Part shown: in pieces, positions 23,025 to 33,265 of the stretch
Layout of the letters: the number at the start of each line of letters is the position of its first letter
Numbering within the stretch: the stretch's first letter is position 1
Source of the DNA: Nocardioides allogilvus
GTDB taxonomy: Bacteria > Actinomycetota > Actinomycetes > Propionibacteriales > Nocardioidaceae
Assembly: GCF_003047285.1 (NCBI RefSeq)
Contig: NZ_PZYX01000010.1
Span: 92,575 to 156,574, forward strand
Length of the DNA stretch: 64,000 bases
Direction of reading: 5' to 3'
Position numbers and translations under genes: made by a program
Notes under the pieces: model-generated
Databases searched by the model: none
What the model was told of the DNA's origin: nothing
Seen by the model: only the letters and a program-made list of their open reading frames with translations

Positions 23025-23780
23025 GTGGATGACGCAGAGCTGGCCGCACTCCTCGTCCGCGACGCCGGCGCCCTCGCGGCCGGCATGCTGGCCCGCGGGC
23101 TCGACGCCGAGACCAAGACCCACGTCTCCGACGTCGTGACGGCCGCCGACCACGCGGCCGAGGCGCAGGTGGTCGAGACGCTGCGCCGCGAGCGCCCCGA
23201 CGACTCGATCGTGGGGGAGGAGGGCGCCGACCAGGTCGGCACCAGTGGTCGGACCTGGGTGATCGACCCCGTCGACGGCACCTACAACTTCCACCGCGGA
23301 CTCGACTGGTGGTGCAGCGCCCTGGCCCTGGTCGACCGCGAGGAGCTCGTCCTCGGTGCGGTGCACCACGCGTCCAGCGGCTCGACGTACGTCGGCGGGC
23401 CGGCCCTGCCGAGCAGCCACAACGCGCGAGCGATCAGCCCGCTCACGGACCGCCCGCTGCGCGACAGCTGCGCCACGACCTATCTGCACCCGCCGTTCTA
23501 CGAGGGCGAGATCGGTGCGGCGTTCGTCCGCGCTGTCGAGGGCGTCGCGACCCTGCGGATGATGGGTTCGGGGACGATGGACGCGGTCGCCATCGCCCAG
23601 GGCCGCTGCGACGTGCTCTTCCAGCACTCGGTGCCCGACTGGGACCGGCTGCCGGGCGCAGCGATCATCCGCGGGGTGGGCGGCGAGTCCCGCGTCGTGC
23701 ACGCCGCCGGGGTCGACTGGCACGTGGCCGGGGTCCCGAGCGCGGTCGCCGAGATCTGCGACCGGCTCCTCGACAGGTAG
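23025..23780 (+). CDS. Inositol-monophosphatase-family phosphatase
   Basis: A 251-residue metal-dependent phosphatase. Metal-binding motifs of the IMPase superfamily are present: the Glu of IVGEEGAD, the D-P-V-D-G-T motif (WVIDPVDGTYNF) and the C-terminal motif PDWDRLPGAAII. Substrates in this family include inositol phosphate, histidinol phosphate and fructose bisphosphate. Directly upstream of the phosphatidylinositol-phosphate synthase gene, an inositol substrate is attractive but unproven; histidinol phosphatase is the main alternative. Start GTG 23025 follows a leaderless-type promoter. Confidence 0.87.
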   Translation: MDDAELAALLVRDAGALAAGMLARGLDAETKTHVSDVVTAADHAAEAQVVETLRRERPDDSIVGEEGADQVGTSGRTWVIDPVDGTYNFHRGLDWWCSALALVDREELVLGAVHHASSGSTYVGGPALPSSHNARAISPLTDRPLRDSCATTYLHPPFYEGEIGAAFVRAVEGVATLRMMGSGTMDAVAIAQGRCDVLFQHSVPDWDRLPGAAIIRGVGGESRVVHAAGVDWHVAGVPSAVAEICDRLLDR

Positions 23781-23783
23781 CCT
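23778..23783 (+). promoter_or_regulatory. Candidate -10 element of pgsA (leaderless)
   Basis: TAGCCT overlaps the TAG stop of the phosphatase gene and ends six bases before GTG 23790. Confidence 0.45.
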
Positions 23784-23789
23784 GCGGCC

Positions 23790-24443
23790 GTGCCTGAGGG
23801 AAATGTGCTGACCAGCTCCGTGCTCGACCGCTTCAAGGGCTTCTGGCAGGGCGTGGTGCTGCAGCCCTTCATCAAGCTGTTCATCAAGCTCGGGATCAGC
23901 CCCGACGCGGTCACGCTCGTCGGCACGATCGGTGTCTGCGCGGGCGCGCTGATCTTCTTCCCGCAGGGGATGCTGTGGCAGGGAGTGCTGTTCATCACCG
24001 CCTTCGTGTTCAGCGACCTGATCGACGGGGCGATGGCGCGAGCCGTCGGCCGCAAGGACACGTTCGGCGCGTTCCTCGACTCGACCCTCGACCGGATCGC
24101 CGACGGCGCGATCTTCGCCGGCCTGGCGCTCTACTTCGCCTGGGTGGCCGAGGACCGGCTCTACCTCTGCCTGGCGCTCGTGTGCCTGGTGATGGGCTCG
24201 GTCACCTCCTATGCCCGCTGCCGCGGTGAAGGCCTGGGCTTCAACGCCAAGACCGGCATCGCCGAGCGGGCCGATCGCCTCGTCGCGATCCTCGTGCTGA
24301 CCTTCTTCGGCGACGTCCTCGACCTGCCGATCCTCTACGAAGTCACCCTGTGGCTGCTCGCCGTGGCCAGCACGGTGACCGTCCTCCAGCGGATCCTGCT
24401 CGTACGGCGACAGGCGCTCGCCGAGGTCCGCCCGGAGGGCTGA
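23790..24443 (+). CDS. pgsA: CDP-alcohol phosphatidyltransferase, phosphatidylinositol-phosphate synthase type
   Basis: A 217-residue membrane enzyme. The CDP-alcohol phosphotransferase motif is complete: D-x2-D-G-x2-A-R-x8-G-x3-D-x3-D at Asp76, Asp79, Gly80, Arg84, Gly93, Asp97 and Asp101 (SDLIDGAMARAVGRKDTFG). Five or six membrane helices surround it. By position after thrS and HIT it corresponds to mycobacterial PgsA1, which joins CDP-diacylglycerol and inositol phosphate. In mycobacteria the mannoside acyltransferase and pimA follow; here pdxS comes next, so those genes are missing from this spot. Confidence 0.92.
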   Translation: MPEGNVLTSSVLDRFKGFWQGVVLQPFIKLFIKLGISPDAVTLVGTIGVCAGALIFFPQGMLWQGVLFITAFVFSDLIDGAMARAVGRKDTFGAFLDSTLDRIADGAIFAGLALYFAWVAEDRLYLCLALVCLVMGSVTSYARCRGEGLGFNAKTGIAERADRLVAILVLTFFGDVLDLPILYEVTLWLLAVASTVTVLQRILLVRRQALAEVRPEG

Positions 24444-24473
24444 TCCCGAATCGGCATGTACGCCGCAGCGCCG

Positions 24474-24479
24474 TAGGAT
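24474..24479 (+). promoter_or_regulatory. Candidate -10 element of pdxS (leaderless)
   Basis: TAGGAT, six bases before ATG 24486. No Shine-Dalgarno sequence is visible before this highly conserved start. Confidence 0.5.
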
Positions 24480-24485
24480 TGGCCC

Positions 24486-25391
<906 letters not shown>

Positions 25392-25411
25392 TCCGCTCCC
25401 GAGTTTGCCTG

Positions 25412-25442
25412 GTGGTCGCGGCGGCGTTGCCGTCGCGACCAC
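25412..25442 (+). terminator. Terminator hairpin of pdxS
   Basis: A 14-bp stem (25412-25425 with 25429-25442, one G-T pair) closing on loop GTT, 20 bases after the pdxS stop. There is no T-tract. It separates pdxS from the following accessory genes. Confidence 0.75.
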
Positions 25443-25463
25443 TGGGACGGGCATCCTGCCCGG

Positions 25464-26318
25464 ATGCTGCGCCTCCTGTGGATGGACCGACTCCGTGGTG
25501 CGGCGATGATTGCCGTGGTCGTCCTCCACGCCGAGCTGAGCGTTCGCGCCGCCAGCGGCCACGACCTGCCGCTCGTGCACGCGGTCAACGGGCTGTTGGC
25601 GCCGTACCGCATGCCGCTGCTGGTCGCCCTCTCCGGCGTCCTGCTCACGCCGGCGCTGGCCAAGCCGTGGCGGAGCTACCTGCGCGGCAAGGTCCGCGCG
25701 CTGCTGTGGCCCTACCTCGTGTGGGTCACGCTCGACACGGCCTACGTCGCAGCGCGTGCGGGCGGCCTCGGCTGGGACTACGTCGCGCACCTCGCCTACG
25801 ACCCGAAGACCTACCTGTGGTTCCTGGCCTACCTCTTCGTCTTCTACGTCGTCAGCCTCGCGCTGCCGTCGTGGCTGCGGATCGCCGGCGGTCCGCTCGT
25901 CCTCGCGCTCGCCTGGCAGGCCGACCCGACCGCTGACTGGCACAAGCTCGCCTGGCTGCTCGGCTGGTTCCTGGTCGGCGACACCCTCGGTCGGGTCGTA
26001 CGCCGCTGGCTGCGCCCGGCACCGGTGCCACCGCGCGACGTGCTGGGCTTCGTAGGGCGCAACTCCCTCGTGTTCTACGTCAGCCACCTGATCGTCATCA
26101 TCTTCGTGACCGACCTGGGGGCGTGGCTCGGGGTGGGCTCGGCCGCGCTGCTCTTCGTGCTGGCCGTGGCAGTGCCGCTCGTGGTCGGCACGATGCTGGT
26201 GCACGCCCGAGGACACTCCGTCGTCGACGCCTTGTTCGCGTGGCCATCGCGGACGATGCTCCAACCCGCCGACGGGCCGAAGGGGATGGCCCCATCGGTG
26301 ACGGGATACGGCGCGTAA
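25464..26318 (+). CDS. Acyltransferase-3-family membrane protein
   Basis: A 284-residue membrane protein of the acyltransferase-3 (OafA/NodX) family. It starts with the family pattern MDRLRGAAMIAVVVLHAE, where Arg and His are the conserved active-site residues, followed by about eight to nine membrane helices; YRMPLLVALSGVLL and NSLVFYVSHLIVII are also typical. Such proteins acetylate or succinylate surface sugars and lipids. ATG 25464 is used, but ATG 25482 (MDRLRG) is equally possible; neither has a clear ribosome binding site. It sits between pdxS and the SipW-type cassette; a role in surface modification would suit this location. Confidence 0.85.
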   Translation: MLRLLWMDRLRGAAMIAVVVLHAELSVRAASGHDLPLVHAVNGLLAPYRMPLLVALSGVLLTPALAKPWRSYLRGKVRALLWPYLVWVTLDTAYVAARAGGLGWDYVAHLAYDPKTYLWFLAYLFVFYVVSLALPSWLRIAGGPLVLALAWQADPTADWHKLAWLLGWFLVGDTLGRVVRRWLRPAPVPPRDVLGFVGRNSLVFYVSHLIVIIFVTDLGAWLGVGSAALLFVLAVAVPLVVGTMLVHARGHSVVDALFAWPSRTMLQPADGPKGMAPSVTGYGA

Positions 26319-26385
26319 ATGGTCCATGCGGGGGGTTTTGACGAACTCGCCCACGGCTGGGGTGGGGAGTTGCTTCACTGGCGTC

Positions 26386-26417
26386 GGTTCTCGGGGAGCC
26401 CTCACACCTGGAGAACC
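26386..26417 (+). repeat. Inverted repeat over the ribosome binding site of the first exported protein
   Basis: GGTTCTC (26386-26392) can pair with GAGAACC (26411-26417), which overlaps the GGAG just before ATG 26421. The 18-base loop is long, so formation is uncertain; if it forms it would reduce translation. Confidence 0.25.
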
Positions 26418-26420
26418 CTC

Positions 26421-26948
26421 ATGAACAAGTCCACCAAGGGCGTCATCGCCGCCGTCGCCGGCGTCACGCTCCTCACCGGCGTCGGCGGCACGTTCGCCAA
26501 CTGGTCGGAGAGCCGCACCGCGGCGCCCGGCTCCGTGACCGCTGGTCACCTCACGCTGACGGTCGCCTCCGGCGAGTGGACCGACATCACCGCCGCCACA
26601 CCGAAGCTCATCTCCGACATCTCGCTGTTCCGCATGGTTCCGGGCGACGTCGTGGAGTACACCACCACTGTCACCCCCGATCTGCTGGGCGACAACCTGA
26701 CCGCCACCCTGACGGCGACCCTCCCGGCCGGCTCTGGCGCCCTCGCCAACGACGTCACCGTCGTCGCGGAGTTTGACGGTTCCGGGACGGCGACCCGCCA
26801 GATCACTGAGGCCAACGACGACACGGCCATCCCGGTCACCGTCACGGTCACGATGCCGTTCACGACCACCGTGGGTGAGGACGAGGTGCTCAGCCTGGCG
26901 GCCCTGACCGTGAACCTGGTCCAGAACGCCAACCCGGTCGTGGTCTAG
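26421..26948 (+). CDS. Exported protein with alternate (SipW-type) signal peptide, 1
   Basis: A 175-residue protein. The signal region (MNKSTKGVIAAVAGVTLLTG, then VGGTFANWSESRTA) has the short basic start, hydrophobic core and Gly-Gly-Thr-aromatic-Ala-x-Trp boundary of the alternate-signal exported proteins (RER_14450-type family) processed by SipW-like peptidases. The mature part is a Thr/Val-rich beta protein with repeated TVT and TAT patterns, similar in style to TasA/camelysin. There is no LPXTG or C-terminal anchor. A GGAG site lies seven bases before the ATG. It heads a four-gene cassette ending in the cognate-type peptidase. A surface fibre subunit is possible but unproven. Confidence 0.82.
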   Translation: MNKSTKGVIAAVAGVTLLTGVGGTFANWSESRTAAPGSVTAGHLTLTVASGEWTDITAATPKLISDISLFRMVPGDVVEYTTTVTPDLLGDNLTATLTATLPAGSGALANDVTVVAEFDGSGTATRQITEANDDTAIPVTVTVTMPFTTTVGEDEVLSLAALTVNLVQNANPVVV

Positions 26949-26959
26949 GACTGATCGTC

Positions 26960-27658
26960 GTGCCTGCTGTTCCGGCGAGCGCGGTCCGGCCCCGGCACCG
27001 TGCCGACGGCCGGCAGGGTCCCGGCAGGGTGGCCGGCGCGACGCTGGCCACCGTGCTCGGGCTGCTGCTGCTCACCAGCGGTCTCGGCACCTGGAGTGAG
27101 TGGCACGACCAGGGTCAGCGCGCGCTGGGGAACATCCAGGCCGGCTCGGTCTCCCTGAGCGGCACGCTGCAGGTGCAGCTGCACTCGCGCCAGCCGGTGG
27201 GGAGCCGCTCGTTCTCGTCCTCCACCACCTGCGCGCCCACGGCACCGTTCGTCGAGTGCAGGGTGGTGACGTCGTCCCTGGCCGCGGAACGGCTCATCCC
27301 GGGTGACGCAGTGCGCGTGGTCCGCGACGTCACCCTCGCCGGGAACGGCGACAACCTGCGCGGAGCCCTCGTCGTCGACGCATCGGCGCTGCTCGACCGG
27401 GCACCGACGGCGTCGCTGCTGGCCCGGTCGTCGGCGGTCACCCTGGGTGTCACCCGCCCGGGCGGGGCCGCGGCTCCGGTGAGCGGGCTGGTCTCGACCA
27501 CCCAGGTCTCACGTGCCGCCGGCGACTTCGGCACCTACCAGGCGGTCGCGACCATCCAGACCCCGCTCGACGACGCGGGAGCCCCGTGGAACGAGGCGCT
27601 GTGGACCCAGGTCCTCGACCTCGGCTCGATCCGGGCCACCTTCGACCAGACCAGCTGA
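26960..27658 (+). CDS. Exported protein with alternate signal peptide, 2
   Basis: A 232-residue protein starting at GTG 26960, 11 bases after the previous stop. A basic N-terminus (RPRHRADGRQ) leads into the hydrophobic core VAGATLATVLGLLLLTSGLGTWSEW, which again has the Gly-Thr-Trp-Ser boundary. Two cysteines (in TTCAPT and VECRV) may form a disulfide outside the cell. The mature part contains IPGDAVRVVRDVTL, which parallels VPGDVVEYTTTVT of the first protein, so the two are probably distant paralogues. No cell-wall anchor is seen. Function unknown; likely co-exported with its neighbours. Confidence 0.75.
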   Translation: MPAVPASAVRPRHRADGRQGPGRVAGATLATVLGLLLLTSGLGTWSEWHDQGQRALGNIQAGSVSLSGTLQVQLHSRQPVGSRSFSSSTTCAPTAPFVECRVVTSSLAAERLIPGDAVRVVRDVTLAGNGDNLRGALVVDASALLDRAPTASLLARSSAVTLGVTRPGGAAAPVSGLVSTTQVSRAAGDFGTYQAVATIQTPLDDAGAPWNEALWTQVLDLGSIRATFDQTS

Positions 27659-27675
27659 CCTTCCCGAGGAGCACC

Positions 27676-28827
27676 ATGAGCACGAAACGATTCGTGGCAG
27701 CCGTGGCGGCTGTCCTCGTCGTCGTGCTCGCGCCTGCGCTCCTCACCTCGTCGCACTCGACGCAGGCCGGCTGGCGCGAGGAGCTCGTCGTCACGCTCGC
27801 CGATGCCCGGAGCGACACCTTCGGCCTGGCAACAGCCGGCACGACCAACACCGTCGACCACGGCCAGTCAGCACCGGACGACATCGCCAACGAGCCGGCC
27901 ATGACGGTCCAGAACCTCTCCCAGACCCATGCGTCGTGGATCGACGTGGTCAGCGCACGCGCGACGGTGCCGGCCAGCAACACGACCTCGACCCTGCTCG
28001 GCAACGTGCGCCTCAACTACGACCCCACGACCACCGGCTGCCTGGCCGGCGCGTCCGGAGCGCCCTACTGGGCGGTGAACGGCGCGAACGCGCTCGCCAG
28101 CGGCACCGAGTATCCCCGTGCCTCGGCCAAGGTCACCGGAGACGTGCTCACGCCCGGGCAGACGAAGTCCGTGTGTCCGCTGGTGGAGCGGACCGGCACC
28201 AACGCCGAGTTCCTGCTCGCCCACGCTGGTCGGCAGCTCGACATCCAGACCAAGGTCCGGCAGCGGTCGGAGGCGCCGGGAACGTGGTCGTCCACGACGG
28301 CGACGCTGACCAGCCGCTACCAGGTGAAGCTCCCTCCTGCCACCAGGCCCTCGGTCGACAACGTGGTGTGCGCACGGACCTCGGTGCTCGGCGCACGATC
28401 CCCGATCGGTGTCTACGGGCGCCTCTACTGGGCGTGGCCGTTCGCCGGGAGCTCGGCGAGCGTCCCGACCCCTGCCGTCGACCGGTTCACCGTCATCCGC
28501 TCCACGGACGGCACCACCTGGGCGCCCCTGCGCAGCGGCACCGACCAGACCGCGGGTCCCATCGACCAGTACGCCGGCGCAGTCAGGATGTCGGCCAACA
28601 TCAACAGCAGCTGGCTCGCTGCCGACGCTCCCACCCCCGTCTACCTCTCGGTGCGCGCCTACCCCTACGCCGGTTCCAGCGTGTACGTCGACGCCGACTG
28701 GATGGTGCTCGTGAGCGAGGGGAACGCGCAGCTCGACGACTACTTCACGTGCCGGACCGGTGGGGTGGCCACCGTGACGAGCGCCGGCGTGGCCAACGCC
28801 GGCTCCACGCCGGTCGGGCTCGGCTGA
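27676..28827 (+). CDS. Exported protein with alternate signal peptide, 3 (large)
   Basis: A 383-residue secreted protein with GAGGAG seven bases before ATG 27676. The signal region (VAAVAAVLVVVLAPALLTSS then HSTQAGWREELVVTLADA) resembles SipW-dependent signals. The mature part falls in two halves: an N-terminal beta-rich domain (to about residue 230) and a C-terminal domain with fibronectin-like text (RLYWAWPFAGSSAS, FTVIRSTDGTTWAPL) ending in SAGVANAGSTPVGLG. Four or more cysteines suggest disulfides. No catalytic motif or anchor is seen. It could be a cap, adhesin or minor component of an assembled surface structure; this is inference from context. Confidence 0.78.
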   Translation: MSTKRFVAAVAAVLVVVLAPALLTSSHSTQAGWREELVVTLADARSDTFGLATAGTTNTVDHGQSAPDDIANEPAMTVQNLSQTHASWIDVVSARATVPASNTTSTLLGNVRLNYDPTTTGCLAGASGAPYWAVNGANALASGTEYPRASAKVTGDVLTPGQTKSVCPLVERTGTNAEFLLAHAGRQLDIQTKVRQRSEAPGTWSSTTATLTSRYQVKLPPATRPSVDNVVCARTSVLGARSPIGVYGRLYWAWPFAGSSASVPTPAVDRFTVIRSTDGTTWAPLRSGTDQTAGPIDQYAGAVRMSANINSSWLAADAPTPVYLSVRAYPYAGSSVYVDADWMVLVSEGNAQLDDYFTCRTGGVATVTSAGVANAGSTPVGLG

Positions 28828-28828
28828 G

Positions 28829-29404
28829 ATGCGTCGGGTGAGGGTGCTCCTGCGCACCGCGATGTCCCTCGTCCTGATCGTCGCCGTGGCCCTGCTCGCC
28901 GCGCTCGTGGTCGTCCCGCGGGCCTGCGGCTGGGTGCCGCTCACGGTGCTGTCGGGCTCGATGACCCCCACCTACCCGGTCGGCAGCCAGGTGGTGGTGG
29001 AGCGTGTCAATGGCGCGGAGGACGCCAACGACCTCGAGGTCGGCGACATCATCACGTTCCTGCCGCGGCCGGACGACCCGAGCCTCACGACCCACCGGAT
29101 CGTGCGGAAGCAGTGGCGACAGGACGGGGTGGCCGTGTTCACCACCCGGGGCGACGCCAACGACACCGACGACGCGTGGGAGCTGACCGAGCAGCAGATC
29201 AGGGGCAGGGCGCGGTACCACGTGCCCTACGCCGGCTACGTCGCGACGGCCCTCACCCAGGAGAAGAAGGACACCGGGATCGTCGTGCTCGCGGGCGGCC
29301 TCCTCGGCTACGCCGCCTGGCAGCTCGCGCAGGCGGCCCTCCACCGCCGCCCTCGCACGCGGGTGCGGGACACTCGCGCCGACCGCTCGGCCGGCCGCCT
29401 CTAG
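28829..29404 (+). CDS. Signal peptidase I, SipW/ER type (Ser/His)
   Basis: A 191-residue membrane protease. The nucleophile is Ser44 in [13 protein letters not shown], and the general base position holds His89 (LTTHRIV) instead of the Lys of ordinary bacterial peptidases, as in SipW, archaeal and ER enzymes. An N-terminal helix (residues ~10-32) and a C-terminal helix ([17 protein letters not shown]) place it across the membrane. The ATG starts one base after the previous gene's stop. Its presence at the end of three genes with alternate signals indicates that it processes them. No ordinary Lys-type signal peptidase is in the window. Confidence 0.9.
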   Translation: MRRVRVLLRTAMSLVLIVAVALLAALVVVPRACGWVPLTVLSGSMTPTYPVGSQVVVERVNGAEDANDLEVGDIITFLPRPDDPSLTTHRIVRKQWRQDGVAVFTTRGDANDTDDAWELTEQQIRGRARYHVPYAGYVATALTQEKKDTGIVVLAGGLLGYAAWQLAQAALHRRPRTRVRDTRADRSAGRL

Positions 29405-29407
29405 GAT
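29402..29407 (+). promoter_or_regulatory. Candidate -10 element of pdxT (leaderless)
   Basis: TAGGAT overlaps the stop of the signal peptidase gene and ends eight bases before GTG 29416. It suggests pdxT has its own promoter independent of the export cassette. Confidence 0.45.
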
Positions 29408-29415
29408 CTGCCGAC

Positions 29416-30062
29416 GTGGACCACACCATCGGCGTGCTCGCCCTCCAGGGCGACGTGCGCGAACACCTCGCCGTGCTCACCCGACTCGGCGAGCGGGCCA
29501 TCGCCGTACGCCGCCCGGCGGAGCTGGCCTCGGTGGACGGGCTCATCATCCCCGGCGGGGAGTCGACCACGATGATCAAGCTGGCGAAGATCTTCGAGCT
29601 CTACGAGCCGCTGCGGGCGCGCATCCGCGACGGGCTGCCGACGTTCGGCACGTGCGCCGGCATGATCCTGCTCGCCGACCGGATCGAGGGCGGTGCGGTC
29701 GGTCAGGAGACCCTCGGCGGGCTCGACATCACCGTGCGCCGCAACGCGTTCGGCCGCCAGGTCGACAGCTTCGAGGGCGACCTCCCGTTGACCGGTCTCG
29801 ACGAGCCGGTGCACGCGGTCTTCATCCGTGCGCCGTGGGTCGAGGCGGTCGGTGACGGCGTGGAGGTGCTGGCCCGCGTGCCGGCCGATCCCGCGCGGGG
29901 GGCGGCCGCCGGTAGGATCGTGGCCGTTCGCCAGGGTTCGCTGATGGCGACCTCCTTCCATCCGGAGGTCGGCGGTGACGCCCGGGTCCACGAGCTGTTC
30001 GTTGACCTGGTGCGCCGAGCCCGCGCCGAACGCCCCACCGATCACGAGACGAAGAGGGACTG

Positions 30063-30063
<1 letters not shown>
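29416..30063 (+). CDS. pdxT: Pyridoxal 5'-phosphate synthase glutaminase subunit PdxT
   Basis: A 215-residue class I-type glutamine amidotransferase that supplies ammonia to PdxS. The catalytic triad is visible: nucleophile Cys80 in [11 protein letters not shown], and His182/Glu184 in SFHPE. The oxyanion segment PGGESTTM is typical. The start is GTG 29416, preceded by a leaderless-type -10. It ends with TGA overlapping the ATG of yebC (TGATG). The usual pdxS-pdxT adjacency is broken by 4 kb of accessory genes. Confidence 0.97.
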
Positions 30064-30848
<785 letters not shown>

Positions 30849-30897
30849 GCTTCCCCGCTCCGCGCGTGTCGTACGCCGCCGCGTCGGCGCTGCAGGT

Positions 30898-30903
30898 TAG
30901 CGT
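30898..30903 (+). promoter_or_regulatory. Candidate -10 element of ruvCAB
   Basis: TAGCGT, 36 bases before the ruvC ATG. The nearby GAACAGACGTTCG sequence is only loosely like an actinobacterial LexA box and is not claimed as one. Confidence 0.3.
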
Positions 30904-30939
30904 TGGCCCGAACAGACGTTCGGACGAAAGGCTGACTTC

Positions 30940-31470
30940 ATGCGGGTGCTCGGGATCGACCCCGGCCTGACGCGCTGCGGCGTCGGGGTGGTCGAGGGCT
31001 CCGTGGGTCGACCGCTCACGCTGGTCGACGTCAACGTGATCCGCACGAGCCACACCGAGCCGATCGCGCAGCGGCTGGTGACGATCGAGCGCGGGCTCGA
31101 CGCCTGGCTCGACGAGTTCCAGCCCGACGCGGTGGCCGTCGAGCGGGTCTTCGCCCGCTCCGACTCCAGCACCATCATGGGCACCGCCCAGGCCAGCGGC
31201 ATCGCCCTCGTGGTCGCCGCGCGCCGCGGCCTGCCGATCGCCCTGCACACGCCGAGCGAGGTCAAGGCCGCTGTCTCCGGCAGCGGGCGGGCCAACAAGG
31301 CCCAGGTCACCGCGATGGTGACCCGCATCCTGCGCCTGGACGCACCGCCCAAGCCCGCGGACGCGGCCGACGCCCTGGCGCTGGCCATCACCCACATCTG
31401 GCGCGGTGGCGCCCAGGCAAGAATCGACGCGGCGGTGCAGGCGCAGGCCGCCGCTAGGAGCAGATCGTGA
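30940..31470 (+). CDS. ruvC: Crossover junction endodeoxyribonuclease RuvC
   Basis: A 176-residue Holliday-junction resolvase. Acidic active-site residues are visible: Asp7 ([10 protein letters not shown]), Glu in AVERVFAR, and the Asp pair in [13 protein letters not shown]. It nicks four-way junctions after RuvAB branch migration. It overlaps ruvA by four bases (GTGA), and the three ruv genes form one operon. An AAAGG site lies before the ATG. Confidence 0.97.
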   Translation: MRVLGIDPGLTRCGVGVVEGSVGRPLTLVDVNVIRTSHTEPIAQRLVTIERGLDAWLDEFQPDAVAVERVFARSDSSTIMGTAQASGIALVVAARRGLPIALHTPSEVKAAVSGSGRANKAQVTAMVTRILRLDAPPKPADAADALALAITHIWRGGAQARIDAAVQAQAAARSRS

Positions 31471-32066
31471 TCGCGTTCGTCCGCGGCGAAGTCGCCGCCC
31501 TCACCCTCACCAGCGCCGTCCTCGAGGTCGGCGGGATCGGCCTCGAGCTGATGTGCACGCCCGGCACCCTCGCCACGCTGCGCATCGGGTCGACCGCGAC
31601 CCTGCCCACGAGCATGGTGGTGCGCGAGGACTCGCTGACCGTCTTCGGCTTCCTCGACGACGACGAGAAGCAGATCTTCGAGCTCGTCCAGACCGCCTCC
31701 GGGGTCGGGCCCAAGGTGGCCCAGGCGATGGTCGCGGTGCTCTCGCCCGACGACCTGCGCGCCGCGGTGGCGGGGGAGGACGTCAAGACCCTGACCCGCG
31801 TCCCCGGCATCGGCCAGAAGGGCGCGCAGCGGATCATCCTCGAGCTCAAGGACCGCATCGGCGCGCCGACGGGCGCCCGGCTCGCCGGCCAGGCGACCAC
31901 GCCCGGTGCCCCCTGGCGCGACCAGGTGCACCAGGGGCTCGTCGGGCTCGGCTGGTCGAGCAAGGAGGCCGAGCAGGCCGTCGAGATCGTCGCGCCCGAT
32001 GCGGGTGCCAGCCCTGACGTCCCCTCCCTCCTGCGCGCCGCCCTGCGCGCGCTGAGCAAGGCGTGA
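31467..32066 (+). CDS. ruvA: Holliday junction DNA helicase subunit RuvA
   Basis: A 199-residue protein that binds four-way junctions as a tetramer and loads RuvB. The N-terminal OB fold begins [12 protein letters not shown]; helix-hairpin-helix motifs follow in [17 protein letters not shown] and [19 protein letters not shown]. The C-terminal RuvB-contact domain ([19 protein letters not shown]) is connected through an Ala/Pro/Thr-rich linker. Start GTG 31467 overlaps the ruvC stop. Confidence 0.97.
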   Translation: MIAFVRGEVAALTLTSAVLEVGGIGLELMCTPGTLATLRIGSTATLPTSMVVREDSLTVFGFLDDDEKQIFELVQTASGVGPKVAQAMVAVLSPDDLRAAVAGEDVKTLTRVPGIGQKGAQRIILELKDRIGAPTGARLAGQATTPGAPWRDQVHQGLVGLGWSSKEAEQAVEIVAPDAGASPDVPSLLRAALRALSKA

Positions 32067-32070
32067 CGAC

Positions 32071-33159
32071 GTGAACTGGGAAGCCGACACCGAGGACGAG
32101 CTCACGCCCGCCGAGTCCGCGCACCTCCAGCGGCTCACGTCCGCGGACGCCGACGGCGACGACCGCGCGGTCGAGGCAGCGCTGCGACCGCGCAGCCTGG
32201 ACGAGGTCGTCGGCCAGGTGCGGGTGCGCGACCAGCTCGGGCTGGTGCTGGAGGCTGCCCGACGCCGGGGGAGGGCGCCGGACCACGTGCTGCTCTCCGG
32301 ACCGCCCGGGCTCGGCAAGACCACCCTCGCCATGATCATCGCCGGCGAGATGTCCGCGCCCCTGCGGCTCACCAGTGGCCCGGCGATCACCCACGCCGGC
32401 GACCTCGCCGCGATCCTGTCGGGCCTCAACGAGGGCGACGTCCTGTTCGTCGACGAGATCCACCGCATGTCGCGCCCGGCCGAGGAGCTCCTCTACATGG
32501 CGATGGAGGACTTCCGCGTCGACGTCGTCATCGGCAAGGGCCCGGGTGCGACCGCGATCCCGTTGGAGATCCCGCCCTTCACCCTCGTCGGAGCCACCAC
32601 CCGCGCCGGCCTGCTGCCGGGGCCGCTGCGCGATCGCTTCGGCTTCACCGCACACCTGGAGTTCTACGAGCCCCACGAGCTCGACCTGATCGTGCACCGC
32701 TCCGCCGGGCTGCTCGGCGTCGAGCTGACCGACGAGGGCTCGGCCGAGATCGCGGGTCGCTCGCGGGGGACCCCGCGCATCGCCAACCGGCTGCTGCGCC
32801 GCGTGCGCGACTTCGCCCAGGTCCGCGCGGACGGCGTGGTGACCCTCGAGGTCGCGCGCGATGCCCTCGAGCTCTACGAGGTCGACGAGTCCGGCCTCGA
32901 CCGGCTCGACCGCGGCGTCCTGGACGCGCTGTGCCGCCGCTTCGGCGGCGGCCCGGTCGGCATCTCGACGCTCGCCGTCGCGGTCGGTGAGGAGCGCGAG
33001 ACGGTCGAGGAGGTCGCCGAGCCGTTCCTGGTCCGGCTCGGCCTGCTGGCGCGCACCCCGCGAGGACGGATCGCCACCGCCGCCGCGTGGCACCACCTCG
33101 GCCTGACACCGCCCGCGCAGCCGGCCGGTGTCGACTCGCCCCTGTTCGACGACGCGTGA
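32071..33159 (+). CDS. ruvB: Holliday junction DNA helicase subunit RuvB
   Basis: A 362-residue AAA+ motor. Walker A is GPPGLGKTT, Walker B is LFVDEIHRM, sensor 1 is in [19 protein letters not shown] (arginine finger region), and the C-terminal winged helix contains [12 protein letters not shown]. The N-terminal ~35 residues are an acidic extension ([14 protein letters not shown]) beyond the E. coli protein. The GTG start lies four bases after ruvA's stop. It drives branch migration with RuvA. Confidence 0.97.
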   Translation: MNWEADTEDELTPAESAHLQRLTSADADGDDRAVEAALRPRSLDEVVGQVRVRDQLGLVLEAARRRGRAPDHVLLSGPPGLGKTTLAMIIAGEMSAPLRLTSGPAITHAGDLAAILSGLNEGDVLFVDEIHRMSRPAEELLYMAMEDFRVDVVIGKGPGATAIPLEIPPFTLVGATTRAGLLPGPLRDRFGFTAHLEFYEPHELDLIVHRSAGLLGVELTDEGSAEIAGRSRGTPRIANRLLRRVRDFAQVRADGVVTLEVARDALELYEVDESGLDRLDRGVLDALCRRFGGGPVGISTLAVAVGEERETVEEVAEPFLVRLGLLARTPRGRIATAAAWHHLGLTPPAQPAGVDSPLFDDA

Positions 33160-33183
33160 CGACCGGGCGTCGCAGCGCCCGCG

Positions 33184-33189
33184 TACACT
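33184..33189 (+). promoter_or_regulatory. Candidate -10 element of yajC-secDF
   Basis: TACACT, 76 bases before the yajC GTG, within the ruvB-yajC gap. It would give a ~70-base leader. Confidence 0.3.
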
Positions 33190-33265
33190 CCAGCGTTGGT
33201 CGCTCGGGCGCATCCGCGCCTGCGCCGCACCACCCCCATCCCACCGAGACGCTTGAGGTAATTTC

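Noticed and set aside
30900..30925. LexA box before ruvC
   Set aside because: The GAACAGACGTTCG sequence only partly resembles the actinobacterial GAAC-N4-GTTC box: spacing fits loosely but the right half is offset, so I do not claim it.
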